64,000 nucleotides of DNA from Nocardioides albertanoniae (GTDB lineage: Bacteria; Actinomycetota; Actinomycetes; Propionibacteriales; Nocardioidaceae), in contig NZ_VFOV01000001.1 of NCBI RefSeq assembly GCF_006716315.1, positions 2,992,501 through 3,056,500 of the forward strand, read 5' to 3'. Both the position numbers and the translations under genes were made by a program. The notes beneath the pieces were generated by a model. It searched no databases. It had not been told where the DNA came from and saw only the letters and a list, made by a program, of their open reading frames with translations. Numbering within the stretch: position 1 is the stretch's first letter; the number at the start of each line of letters is the position of its first letter. Of this stretch, positions 34,295 to 43,149 are shown in pieces.

Positions 34295-35155
34295 TCAGCC
34301 GGCTGCGGCCAGCTCGCGGAGGTGGGCGAGCATGCGGTCGGCATCGGGGTCGATGCCGGTGATCAGCCTGAAGGCGTCGACGGCCTGGTAGACCGCCATA
34401 TGGCCCCCGTGAAGCGTCCTGCTGCCGGCGGCGCGTGCTGCCTCGAGCAGCGCGGTGTCCAACGGCCGGTAGACGATGTCCGCCACCCACAGGTCGGGGC
34501 GGAGGAGCTCGGTGTCCAGGGGTGTGCCTGGATGGTCGGCCATGCCGACCGGAGTGCAGTTGACCAGTCCGTCGGCCTCGGGAAGCACGGCGGCCAGCTT
34601 GTCGACCTGGATCGCCTCGACGGTGCTCGTGGGGTGGTGGCGGCGGATCTCCTCGACCCGCGCCTGCGCGCGGTCGACCTCCATGTCGGCGATGACGAGC
34701 CTCTCGACACCCTGGCTCGCCAGCGCGTGCGCGACGGCCGAGCCCGCCCCGCCTGCTCCCAGCTGGACGACGGTGCCGAGCGGAGCCCCCGGCATTCCCG
34801 TACGCAGCGCATGGCCGAACCCGGTCGTGTCGGTGTTGTAGCCGATCGCCTCGCCGCCCTCGAAGACCACGGTGTTGACCGCACCGAGGCTGGCCGCGGT
34901 CTCGTCGAGACGGTCGAGGTGCCCGATCACCAGCTCTTTGCACGGGTGGGTGATGTTGAGCGCGTCGAAACCCAAGCGCCGGGCATCCCTCATCAGGTCC
35001 CCCACCCCGTCGGCGGGGATCCCCAGATCGGCGATGTCGAGCGTCTTGTAGACGTAGGACAACCCGTGCTCGGCCGCCTCGCGCATGTGCAGCGCGGGGC
35101 TCAGCGAGGGTCCGACTCCCGCGCCGATCAGGCCGACCAGGAACGAAGACTTCAT
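34295..35155 (-). CDS. Shikimate/quinate dehydrogenase, catabolic type
   Basis: The protein has 286 residues from ATG 35155. The substrate domain has GAGVGPSLSPALHMREAAEH and the catalytic lysine in NITHPCKELVIGHLD; the partner aspartate is in GYNTDTTGFGHAL. The Rossmann part is VVQLGAGGAGSAVAHALASQ. The start resembles QsuD-type enzymes more than biosynthetic AroE. It oxidises shikimate to 3-dehydroshikimate. It has its own operator, shared with the dehydratase gene. Context (MFS carrier, TetR, dehydroshikimate dehydratase) supports a catabolic role, though an anabolic one is not excluded. Confidence 0.88.
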   Translation of the reverse strand: MKSSFLVGLIGAGVGPSLSPALHMREAAEHGLSYVYKTLDIADLGIPADGVGDLMRDARRLGFDALNITHPCKELVIGHLDRLDETAASLGAVNTVVFEGGEAIGYNTDTTGFGHALRTGMPGAPLGTVVQLGAGGAGSAVAHALASQGVERLVIADMEVDRAQARVEEIRRHHPTSTVEAIQVDKLAAVLPEADGLVNCTPVGMADHPGTPLDTELLRPDLWVADIVYRPLDTALLEAARAAGSRTLHGGHMAVYQAVDAFRLITGIDPDADRMLAHLRELAAAG

Positions 35156-35167
35156 CCGGATGATCCT

Positions 35168-35189
35168 TAATGTACGAACTAGTACGTTA
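35168..35189. promoter_or_regulatory. Operator copy 1: TAATGTAC-N6-GTACGTTA
   Basis: This near-perfect inverted repeat lies 13 bp upstream of the shikimate dehydrogenase start. It shares the ATGTAC-N6-GTAC core with the site at 35990, on the other side of the TetR gene. Confidence 0.75.
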
Positions 35190-35238
35190 TGAGAGTGAAG
35201 AGCATCACACCTCGCCCTGGATCGTCAACCCCACACGA

Positions 35239-35277
35239 CGAGAGAGCCCGCCCCGCGATACGGGACGGGCTCTCTCG
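35239..35277 (-). terminator. Terminator hairpin after the TetR gene
   Basis: A 17-bp stem (35239-35255 with 35261-35277, one mismatch, begins CGAGAGAGCCCG) has a 5-nt loop CGATA. It follows the TetR stop by 10 bp and separates it from the shikimate dehydrogenase transcript. There is no T tract. Confidence 0.8.
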
Positions 35278-35287
35278 GCGGGTTTCG

Positions 35288-35944
35288 TCAGGAAGTCGTC
35301 AGCCAGCCGACGACGATGTCGCCGAGGATGCGGCGGTGGCGGGCGCGCACGTCGGGCGCGAGCATGTCGCGCCCGAAGAGGAAGCCGAAGGTGGCGCTGT
35401 TGGCGACCTGGAAGACGCAGTAGGAGCTGATCAGCATGTGCACGTCGAGGGCGTCGACGTCGTCGCGGAGCTCACCGGTGCCACGGCCACGAGCGAGGAC
35501 GTCGTCGAGGAGCGAGGCGGCCGGCGTACCGAGGTCGCGCAGCGACTCGACCTTGCCCAGGTGCTGGCCGTGATGGATGTTCTCGACCGAGACGATGCGG
35601 ATGAAGGCCGGGTGGTCGTGGTGGTGGTCGAAGGTCATCTCGGCGATCCTGCGCAGCGCGTCGACCGGCGCCAGGTCGTCGGCGCGCAGCGCCTGCTCGG
35701 TCTCGCGGATGCCGCGGTAGGCGGCCTCCAGCACGGCGAGGTAGAGCCCCTCCTTGCCGCCGAAGTAGTAGTAGATCATCCGTTTGGTCGTGCGGGTGCG
35801 CTCGGCGATCTCGTCGACCCGCGCCCCCGAGTAGCCCTGCTCGGAGAAGACCTCGGTCGCGATCTCGAGCAGCTCGGCCCGCGTGCGCTCGGCGTCTCGA
35901 AGTCGCTCGTCCGACCCCTGGGCGGACCGCTGGATTTCGACCAT
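35288..35944 (-). CDS. TetR-family regulator of shikimate catabolism
   Basis: The protein has 218 residues from ATG 35944. HTH segment: RAELLEIATEVFSEQGYSGA, RVDEIAERTRTTKRMIYYYF, GGKEGLYLAVLEAAYRG. The C-terminal effector domain is long and unassigned. The gene lies between the dehydratase (divergent) and the shikimate dehydrogenase (same strand, downstream), and both have the same ATGTAC-N6-GTAC operator. It therefore probably controls both sides, with shikimate or a pathway intermediate as inducer (inference). Confidence 0.88.
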   Translation of the reverse strand: MVEIQRSAQGSDERLRDAERTRAELLEIATEVFSEQGYSGARVDEIAERTRTTKRMIYYYFGGKEGLYLAVLEAAYRGIRETEQALRADDLAPVDALRRIAEMTFDHHHDHPAFIRIVSVENIHHGQHLGKVESLRDLGTPAASLLDDVLARGRGTGELRDDVDALDVHMLISSYCVFQVANSATFGFLFGRDMLAPDVRARHRRILGDIVVGWLTTS

Positions 35945-35989
35945 GCCACGAGCCTAGAGCACAGCCGTCTTCCCATCGTCGACCATTGT

Positions 35990-36007
35990 ATGTACCGTTT
36001 CGTACAT
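35990..36007. promoter_or_regulatory. Operator copy 2: ATGTAC-N6-GTACAT
   Basis: Perfect 6-bp arms flank CGTTTC, between the divergent TetR and dehydratase genes. The flanking TAA on the right makes it match copy 1 (TAATGTAC-N6-GTACGTTA) over a longer stretch. Confidence 0.75.
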
Positions 36008-36026
36008 TAACCACGAACGGAGACCC

Positions 36027-37811
36027 ATGCGCACCTCGATCGCCACCGTGTGCCTCAGCGGCGCCCTCGTCCAGAAGATGTACGCCGCGGCCGAGGCCGG
36101 CTTCAGTGCGATCGAGATCTTCGAGCCCGACCTCATCTCCGCACCCCAGTCCCCCGAGGAGATCCGGGCGCTCGCCGACCGCCTGGGGCTCTCCCTCGAC
36201 CTCTATCAGCCCTTCCGTGACGCCGAAGGGGTCGACGAGGAGACCTTCGCGACCGTGCTCCACCGGGCGGAGGCGAAGTTCGCCCTGATGCGGCGGCTCG
36301 GGATCGAGACGATGCTCGTGTGCAGCAACGTCGCCACCGCGACCATCGATGACGACGAGGTCTCCGCCCGGCAGCTGCGCCGCCTGGGCGATCTGGCCGC
36401 GACGTACGGCGTGAAGCTGGCCTACGAGGCCCTGGCCTGGGGCAGGTTCGTCGACGACTACCGGCGCTCGTGGCGCATCGTCGAGCTCGCCGACCACGCA
36501 GCCGTCGGGATCTGCCTGGACAGCTTCCACATCCTCTCCCGTGGCCACGGCCCCAAGCAGATCGAGGAGATCCCTGCCGAGAAGATCTTCTTCCTCCAGC
36601 TCGCCGACGCACCCGCGCTGAGAATGGACGTGCTCTCCTGGAGCCGCCACCACCGCCTCTTCCCCGGCGAGGGCAGCTTCGACCTGCCGGCCTTCCTCGG
36701 CCACGTGCTCCGGGCGGGCTATGACGGGCCGCTCTCGCTGGAGGTCTTCAACGACACCTTCCGCCAGACCGATCCCGTGCGCACCGCCCGCCAGGCCCAG
36801 CGTTCGCTGCGCTGGCTCGCCGACCGCACCGCCGACCTGCTCGGCGAGGAGACCGGCCGGTCGGCTCCGCTCCCCCGGCTGCCCGAGGTTGCCGCGCCGG
36901 AGGCCTTCGACTTCGTCGAGATCAAGGCCCCCGACACCTCCGGGGTCGAGGTGCTGCTCGAGCAGATGGGGTTCGCCTTCGGCGGTCGCCACCGCAGCAA
37001 GCAGGTGCGCCTGTGGACCTGGGGCGAGGCGCGGATCGTGTGCAACGACGTGCCCAGCGCCTCCCCCGAGCCACACATCGCCGCCGTCGGCTTCGACGTC
37101 GCCGACTCGGACGCGGCCGCCGAGCGCGCGGCCCGACTGATGGCGCCGCCGGTCCACCGCCGGACCTACGCCGGCGAGCAGGCCCTACGTGCCTTCGCCT
37201 CGCCCGACGGCACCGAGGTCTTCCTCTCCCGGGCCGCAGACTGGATCGCGGAGTTCGACGGCGGCGTCTCGAGCGCTGACGAGCACAGCGCCCGCATCGA
37301 CCACGTCAACCTGGTCCAGCCCTGGCACAGCTTCGACGAGGCGGTGCTGTTCTACACCAGCGTGCTGTCGCTGGCGCCACAGCCGGCCCAAGAGGTCGCG
37401 GGCCCCTCCGGTCTCGTGCGCAGCCAGGTGATGAGCTCACCCGCCGGCGGCGTACGTCTTCCCCTCAACCTGCTTCCGAACGGACAGCAGGGCCGCGCCC
37501 AGCACGTCGCGATCGTCTGTGACGACATCGTCGGCGTCGTGACCGCCGCCAGGGGGCGCGGCCTGCGACCGCTCGAGGTGCCCGGCAACTACTACGCCGA
37601 CCTGGCGGCGCGGTTCGACCTGCCCGACGACCTGATCGACACCCTCCGCGATCTCGATCTCCTCTACGACCGCGACGCCGACGGCGAGTATCTGCACTGC
37701 TACACCGAGACCGTCGGCGAGGTCTTCTTCGAGCTCGTCGAGCGGCGCGAGCGCTACGCGGGCTATGGCGCGGGCAACGCCCCCGTCCGCCTGGTCAGCC
37801 AGGCCGGCTGA
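36027..37811 (+). CDS. 3-dehydroshikimate dehydratase, fused to a 4-hydroxyphenylpyruvate-dioxygenase-like domain
   Basis: The protein has 594 residues from ATG 36027. Residues 1-~280 are a sugar-phosphate-isomerase-type TIM barrel (MRTSIATVCLSGALVQKMYA) with metal-site segments KLAYEALAWG, GICLDSFHILSR, FLQLADAPAL and GPLSLEVFND. Residues ~290-594 are a double VOC domain like HPPD, with iron-ligand candidates in IDHVNLVQPWH, GRAQHVAIVCDD and EVFFELVERR. This is the architecture of QuiC1/QsuB enzymes that turn 3-dehydroshikimate into protocatechuate. The HPPD-like half retains a His-His-Glu set, so whether it has a role of its own is open. Confidence 0.9.
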   Translation: MRTSIATVCLSGALVQKMYAAAEAGFSAIEIFEPDLISAPQSPEEIRALADRLGLSLDLYQPFRDAEGVDEETFATVLHRAEAKFALMRRLGIETMLVCSNVATATIDDDEVSARQLRRLGDLAATYGVKLAYEALAWGRFVDDYRRSWRIVELADHAAVGICLDSFHILSRGHGPKQIEEIPAEKIFFLQLADAPALRMDVLSWSRHHRLFPGEGSFDLPAFLGHVLRAGYDGPLSLEVFNDTFRQTDPVRTARQAQRSLRWLADRTADLLGEETGRSAPLPRLPEVAAPEAFDFVEIKAPDTSGVEVLLEQMGFAFGGRHRSKQVRLWTWGEARIVCNDVPSASPEPHIAAVGFDVADSDAAAERAARLMAPPVHRRTYAGEQALRAFASPDGTEVFLSRAADWIAEFDGGVSSADEHSARIDHVNLVQPWHSFDEAVLFYTSVLSLAPQPAQEVAGPSGLVRSQVMSSPAGGVRLPLNLLPNGQQGRAQHVAIVCDDIVGVVTAARGRGLRPLEVPGNYYADLAARFDLPDDLIDTLRDLDLLYDRDADGEYLHCYTETVGEVFFELVERRERYAGYGAGNAPVRLVSQAG

Positions 37812-37817
37812 CCCGAC

Positions 37818-37913
37818 GCCGAGTCGGCTCGTCCTGACCTGAAAAGCCGCCGAGTCGGCGCGTCTTGACGCGCCGACTCGGCGGTTGAACCGGTCAGGAC
37901 GAGCCGACTCGGC
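37818..37913. repeat. Nested perfect palindromes built on GCCGAGTCGGC
   Basis: Outer arms 37818-37839 and 37892-37913 are a perfect 22-bp inverted repeat. Inside it, 37847-37864 and 37867-37884 form a second, perfect 18-bp repeat with a 2-nt centre. The GCCGAGTCGGC core occurs four times here and twice at 18509-18581. It lies between two converging genes, so it can act as a strong terminator. Confidence 0.85.
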
Positions 37914-37922
37914 AGGGACTCG

Positions 37923-39137
<1,215 letters not shown>

Positions 39138-39247
39138 TCAAGTGGGCCGGATCACACCAAACAAGTTGACCATCGACGACTGAACAATCTGCGATATCCG
39201 ACCAGCCTGCACACTCAAACACTAGACATTCTGACTACCATGAGGGC

Positions 39248-39718
39248 ATGTCTTTGGACGACCTCGACGTAGCCCTGCTGGAGACCCTGCACGCTCACCC
39301 GCGGGTCGGTGATCTGGAGCTCTCCCGCGTCACCCGGGTCGCCCGCGCCACCGTGCAGAGCCGGCTGCGCAAGATGGCCGAGGCGGGCGTGATCCGCGAC
39401 TGGGCGCCGACCATCGATCCGGCAGCCGCGGGCCACGCCGTGCAGGCCTTCGTGACCCTGGAGATCTCCCAGGGCGCCCTCGACGACGTCCGTGACGACC
39501 TCGCCGAGATCCCCGAGGTGCTGGAGGCGTATGTGACCACCGGCTCCTTCGACGTCTTCTGCAAGGTGGCGACCGCGTCCCACACCAAGCTGCAGGAGGT
39601 GCTCGTACGCATCGACCAGTCGCACGCCGTGGTCCGCTCGACCAGCGTGGTCACCCTGTCCACGCTGATCGAGCCACGTACGTTGGACCTGCTGCGCACC
39701 GGCGCGAGAGCTCGTTGA
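39248..39718 (+). CDS. Lrp/AsnC-family regulator, probably of hpd
   Basis: The protein has 156 residues from ATG 39248. The AsnC-type HTH is SLDDLDVALLETLHAHPRVG followed by ELSRVTRVARATVQSRLRKM. The RAM effector-binding domain follows (VQAFVTLEISQGALDDVRDD; YVTTGSFDVFCKVATAS). Such proteins form octamer-like assemblies and respond to amino acids. It lies divergent to hpd with a 119-bp gap; tyrosine or phenylalanine as effector is inference. I found no clear repeat for its binding site in the gap. Confidence 0.9.
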   Translation: MSLDDLDVALLETLHAHPRVGDLELSRVTRVARATVQSRLRKMAEAGVIRDWAPTIDPAAAGHAVQAFVTLEISQGALDDVRDDLAEIPEVLEAYVTTGSFDVFCKVATASHTKLQEVLVRIDQSHAVVRSTSVVTLSTLIEPRTLDLLRTGARAR

Positions 39719-39727
39719 CAGGTCCGC

Positions 39728-40141
39728 CTAGGCGCAGCAGGGCGATGCCTCCTCGGCCGTCGCGCACATGAGCGGAGCCTCGCCGAGCACGGTGTAGACC
39801 TCCCAGCGCTCGCCGTCCGGCGCACCTTCGACCCAGAACTTGTCCTGCTTGGCATAGCAGCATTCGGTGCCGCGCTCCTCGATCGAGGCGAACCCGGCAT
39901 CGGCCAGGCGGGTCTGCTCCGCATCGACGATGTCGGTGTCGGCGACCTCGACCCCGAGGTGGTTGAGCGAGCCGCCCCTGCCCGGGCTCTCCATCAGGAC
40001 CAGCTTGAGCGGTGGCTCGGCGACAGCGAAGTTCGCATAGCCGCGGCGGACCTTCGCGGTCTCAGTGGCGAAGAGCTTGGTGTAGAACGCGATCGACGAC
40101 TCGAGGTCGTCGACGTTGAGGGCCAGCTGCAGGCGTGACAT
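39728..40141 (-). CDS. arsI: ArsI/CadI-type VOC protein (organoarsenical C-As lyase)
   Basis: The protein has 137 residues from ATG 40141, with TAAGGAG upstream. It is a single VOC unit: SRLQLALNVDDLESSIAFYT, LNHLGVEVADTD, and ERGTECCYAKQDKFWVEGAP. The vicinal cysteine pair in ECCYA is the arsenical-binding feature of ArsI, which breaks the C-As bond of trivalent methyl- and aryl-arsenicals with Fe and O2. The tail ends ASPCCA, an extra cysteine pair. It is divergent from arsR with a perfect operator between them. Cadmium-induced CadI is the alternative name for the same family. Confidence 0.88.
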   Translation of the reverse strand: MSRLQLALNVDDLESSIAFYTKLFATETAKVRRGYANFAVAEPPLKLVLMESPGRGGSLNHLGVEVADTDIVDAEQTRLADAGFASIEERGTECCYAKQDKFWVEGAPDGERWEVYTVLGEAPLMCATAEEASPCCA

Positions 40142-40152
40142 CGGAATCTCCT

Positions 40153-40174
40153 TACATAGATGAACGTCTATGTA
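40153..40174. promoter_or_regulatory. ArsR operator TACATAGA-N6-TCTATGTA
   Basis: Perfect 8-bp arms flank TGAACG between the divergent arsI and arsR genes, 11 bp from the arsI start. A partly similar AT-rich stretch, TATAGATATATG at 40208-40219, overlaps the arsR start. Confidence 0.8.
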
Positions 40175-40216
40175 GCCGAGATTGCCGCCCACATCGACAT
40201 CAGTCAATATAGATAT

Positions 40217-40582
40217 ATGTCGAATTCCATGTCCGCTGCGCTGGAGCTGACCCCGATCGGCGAGGCGGCCTGCTGCCCGCCGCTGACCAAGCAGCCCATC
40301 ACCGCCCAGCAGGCCGCTTCGGTGGCGCCGATGCTCAAGGCGCTGGCAGATCCCGTACGCCTCCGGCTGCTCTCCCTCGTCGCCGCGCACGAGGACGGCG
40401 AGGCGTGCGTGTGCAACCTCAACGACGCCTTCGACCTCTCCCAGCCGACCATCAGCCACCACCTCAAGGTGCTCCACGGCGCGGGCCTGCTCGACCGCGA
40501 CAAGCGCGGCACCTGGGTCTACTACCGCGTACGCCGCGAGGCGCTCGCCGGCCTCGGCACCTTGCTCGGTGGGGCGGTGTGA
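40217..40582 (+). CDS. arsR: ArsR-family metalloregulator
   Basis: The protein has 121 residues from ATG 40217; the ATG at 40229 is an alternative, and no clear ribosome site precedes either, so leaderless translation is possible. The winged helix is APMLKALADPVRLRLLSLVA, then DAFDLSQPTISHHLKVLHGA. The sensor cysteines are in GEACVCNLND at the start of the HTH, the classical As(III) site, with a further CC at the N-terminus (EAACCPPL). It should repress arsI and the arsR-aquaporin unit until arsenite or a methylated form binds. Confidence 0.93.
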   Translation: MSNSMSAALELTPIGEAACCPPLTKQPITAQQAASVAPMLKALADPVRLRLLSLVAAHEDGEACVCNLNDAFDLSQPTISHHLKVLHGAGLLDRDKRGTWVYYRVRREALAGLGTLLGGAV

Positions 40583-41307
40583 ACGGGCTCGCACGACGGC
40601 TCCTCGCCGAAGGCGTCGGCACCGCGCTCCTCGTCTGCGTCGTGGTCGGCTCGGGTATCGCGGCCGAGCAGCTCTCCCCCGACGACGTCGGTCTGCAGCT
40701 GCTGGAGAACTCGCTGGCCACCGTCTTCGGGCTGGCGACCCTGATCCTTCTCCTCGGTCCGGTCTCCGGGGCCCACTTCAACCCGGCCGTGTCCCTGGCC
40801 GACTGGTTCCTCGGCCGCCGCGACGGCAGCGGGCTGAGCCTCCCGGAGGTCGGGGCGTACGCAGCGGCCCAGTGCGTCGGCGGTATCGCCGGTGCGATCG
40901 TGGCCAATCTGATGTTCGGCGTCGAGACCACCCTCTCGGCCACGGACCGTGCCTCCGGCCCGCACTTCCTGGCCGAGGTCGTCGCCACGGCGGGCCTGGT
41001 CGCCCTGATCTTCTCGCTGGTCCGCACCGGGCGGGCCGCCGTCGCCGCGCCCGCGGTCGGGGCCTACATCGGCGCCGCCTACTGGTTCACGAGCTCGACC
41101 AGCTTCGCCAACCCGGCGGTCACGATCGGCCGGGTCTTCTCCGACACCTTCGCCGGCATCGCGCCGGGCAGTGTCCCCGCGTTCGTCGCGGCCCAGGCGC
41201 TGGGCGCCGTCGTCGGCGTGGTCCTGGTGCTGGCCCTCTACCCGACGACCTCGGGAGAGCCCGACCGCGAGCCGTCCCTCATCGACGAACCTCTGCCGGG
41301 GCGCTAG
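40579..41307 (+). CDS. aqpS: Aquaporin/aquaglyceroporin-like channel (AqpS-type)
   Basis: The protein has 242 residues from GTG 40579, overlapping the arsR stop (GTGA). There are six membrane helices with both NPA loops: GAHFNPAVSLADW and SFANPAVTIGRV. The R after the second NPA, of the selectivity filter, is present. Coupling to arsR and arsI points to transport of neutral arsenite or methylarsenite, as for AqpS in rhizobial ars operons. Its last 29 bp overlap the end of vanS on the other strand. Confidence 0.9.
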   Translation: MNGLARRLLAEGVGTALLVCVVVGSGIAAEQLSPDDVGLQLLENSLATVFGLATLILLLGPVSGAHFNPAVSLADWFLGRRDGSGLSLPEVGAYAAAQCVGGIAGAIVANLMFGVETTLSATDRASGPHFLAEVVATAGLVALIFSLVRTGRAAVAAPAVGAYIGAAYWFTSSTSFANPAVTIGRVFSDTFAGIAPGSVPAFVAAQALGAVVGVVLVLALYPTTSGEPDREPSLIDEPLPGR

Positions 41308-42373
41308 GCAGCTCCACCGAGACTCGCAGCCCGCCCCCTGCACGAGGCAGGACGGCGAGGTGGCCGTCGTGGGCGTGGGTGATGCTCTTGACGATCGCCA
41401 GGCCCAGGCCGACGCCCACCTGGTCACCATGGATGCGCTGCGTGCCTCGCTGGAACGGCTCGGTGAGCGTGGCGACCAGCTCGCGGGAGAGCTCCTCACC
41501 GGTGTTGGCGACGGTGAGCACGGCGCTCTTCTCGTTGGCCGCGATGGTGACCGTGACGGAGCCGCCGGGCAGGTTGTGGACGATCGCGTTGTGCACCAGG
41601 TTGGTCGTCAGCTGGAGCAGCAGCGCGTAGGACCCGAGAGCCTGAGCCTGCTGGCCGGGCGTCGAGATCGTCAGGCCGCGCTGCTCGGCGAGCGGTAGCA
41701 GCACCTCGACCGCCTCCTCGACGACCAGCGACAGGTCGACCGGCTCGCGCCCGAAGGAGCGCCGGTCGGCACGGCTGAGCACGAGCAACGCCTCGGTGAG
41801 GTCGATGGCGCGGGTGTTGATGAGCCGCAGCCGCTCGACGAGCTCGCCCACGTCGGGATCGGGGTCGTTGCGGGCCACATCGAGGAGCGTCTGCGTGATG
41901 GCCAGCGGCGTACGCAGCTCGTGGGAGGCGTTGGCGGCGAACCGTTGCTGCTCGGCCACCTGCGCCTCCAGCCGAGCGAGCATGTCGTCGAAGCCGTCGG
42001 CGAGCTCGCGGAACTCGTCGCCCCGACCCTCGAGCTCGATCCGGTGCGAGAGCGATCCCCCGGCGGCCTCCCGGGTGGCCTCGGTGATCTTCGTCAGCGG
42101 AGCCAGCATCCGGCCGGCCAGGATCCAGCCTCCCACCAGGCCGAACAGGAGCAGCACACCCAGCATCGTCGCTGCTCGTGGAGCGAAGGCGCGCTCGAGG
42201 TCGGAGCGGTTGGGCACGAACGGCGAACCCCGACCGGGCGCCTGCGGCCACTCCATCCACACCCCGTCGGGCACATACCTGAGCAGGAAGACCCACACCA
42301 CGGCGAGCAGCAGCGCGCCGGTGACCACGATCACCGCGGCATAGCTGAGCGTGAGCTTGAGCCGCACGCTCAT
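41279..42373 (-). CDS. vanS: VanS-type sensor histidine kinase
   Basis: The protein has 364 residues from ATG 42373; a GTG at 42400 overlapping vanR is possible. Two membrane helices (LSYAAVIVVTGALLLAVVWV; ATMLGVLLLFGLVGGWILAG) flank a short extracellular part of ~45 residues. A HAMP region (MLAPLTKITEATREA) and the phosphoacceptor H151 in NASHELRTPLAIT follow. N, G1 and G2 boxes are visible (LVHNAIVHN, LTVANTGEEL, VGLGLAIVKSI). It should sense glycopeptide antibiotic or its lipid II complex and phosphorylate VanR. The assignment rests on the van genes next to it. Confidence 0.87.
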   Translation of the reverse strand: MSVRLKLTLSYAAVIVVTGALLLAVVWVFLLRYVPDGVWMEWPQAPGRGSPFVPNRSDLERAFAPRAATMLGVLLLFGLVGGWILAGRMLAPLTKITEATREAAGGSLSHRIELEGRGDEFRELADGFDDMLARLEAQVAEQQRFAANASHELRTPLAITQTLLDVARNDPDPDVGELVERLRLINTRAIDLTEALLVLSRADRRSFGREPVDLSLVVEEAVEVLLPLAEQRGLTISTPGQQAQALGSYALLLQLTTNLVHNAIVHNLPGGSVTVTIAANEKSAVLTVANTGEELSRELVATLTEPFQRGTQRIHGDQVGVGLGLAIVKSITHAHDGHLAVLPRAGGGLRVSVELPSAPAEVRR

Positions 42374-42392
42374 CCCCGGGGGTCTGGCTGCT

Positions 42393-43067
42393 CTAGCCAC
42401 TCGGCTCATCCGCATCGATGCGGTAGCCCACACCCGGCACCGTCGCGATGATCGCAGGCTCGCCGAGCCGCTTGCGCAGGGCCGAGACGGTGATGCGTAC
42501 GGCGTTGGTGAAGGGGTCGGCGTTCTCGTCCCAGGCCCGCTCCAGCAGCTCCTCGGCGCTGATCACGCCGCCTTCGGCAGCGGCGAGCACCTCGAGCACC
42601 GCGAACTGCTTGCGGGTCAGCGCGACGTAGCGTCCGTCTCGGTAGACCTCCCGGCGGAACGGGTCGACCCGCAGGCCGGCGATCTCGCGCACCGGAGGCC
42701 GGCTGTGGGCGCGGCGCCGGTCGAGGGCCCGCAGCCGCAGCACCAGCTCACGCAGCTCGAACGGCTTGGTCAGGTAGTCGTCGGCACCCAGCTCGAAGCC
42801 GGAGGCCTTGTCGTCGAGGCGGTCGGCCGCGGTGAGCATCAGGATCGGCATCCCGGTGCCGGAGGCGACGATGCGCTCGGCGATCTCGTCGCCCGACGGC
42901 CCGGGGATGTCGCGGTCGAGCACGGCGATGTCGTAGGAGTTCACGCTGAGCATCTCCAGAGCCGTGTCGCCGTCACCGGCGACGTCGGCGGCGATCGCCT
43001 CCAGGCGCAGCCCGTCACGGATCGCCCCCGCCATCAACGGCTCGTCCTCGACCACCAGCACCCGCAT
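42393..43067 (-). CDS. vanR: VanR-type response regulator, OmpR family
   Basis: The protein has 224 residues from ATG 43067. The receiver domain is MRVLVVEDEPLMAGAIRDGL, with the phosphoacceptor aspartate in DIAVLDRDIPGPSG and the conserved lysine in DDYLTKPFELREL. The winged-helix domain follows (VALTRKQFAVLEVLAAAEGG; NAVRITVSALRKRLG). It lies 19 bp upstream of vanS. When phosphorylated it should activate vanK-vanZ, murF and vanHAX through the tandem boxes at 43089, 46273 and 46283. Confidence 0.9.
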   Translation of the reverse strand: MRVLVVEDEPLMAGAIRDGLRLEAIAADVAGDGDTALEMLSVNSYDIAVLDRDIPGPSGDEIAERIVASGTGMPILMLTAADRLDDKASGFELGADDYLTKPFELRELVLRLRALDRRRAHSRPPVREIAGLRVDPFRREVYRDGRYVALTRKQFAVLEVLAAAEGGVISAEELLERAWDENADPFTNAVRITVSALRKRLGEPAIIATVPGVGYRIDADEPSG

Positions 43068-43073
43068 GCTCCG

Positions 43074-43079
43074 ATCCTA
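43074..43079 (-). promoter_or_regulatory. Candidate -10 TAGGAT for a leaderless vanR transcript
   Basis: On the minus strand TAGGAT ends 7 bp before the vanR ATG, the normal distance to the start of transcription. No ribosome site fits, so the mRNA may begin at the AUG. No good -35 is seen. Confidence 0.4.
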
Positions 43080-43088
43080 GGTGGATGA

Positions 43089-43119
43089 CATATCGCCGAC
43101 GTATCCGAAATGCCATACG
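43089..43119 (+). promoter_or_regulatory. VanR-box promoter of vanK-vanZ
   Basis: CATATCG-CCGA-CGTATCC, two 7-bp units at 11-bp period, starts at 43089. CATACG follows at 43114-43119, exactly 25 bp from the box start. The same geometry recurs before murF and vanH. Confidence 0.75.
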
Positions 43120-43149
43120 CCCTGGCGACATCTGCACCGGTTGACTGCC

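Noticed and set aside
36891..37811. Separate hpd gene
   Set aside because: It is in frame with, and continuous from, the dehydroshikimate dehydratase barrel; the known QuiC1-type fusion explains it.
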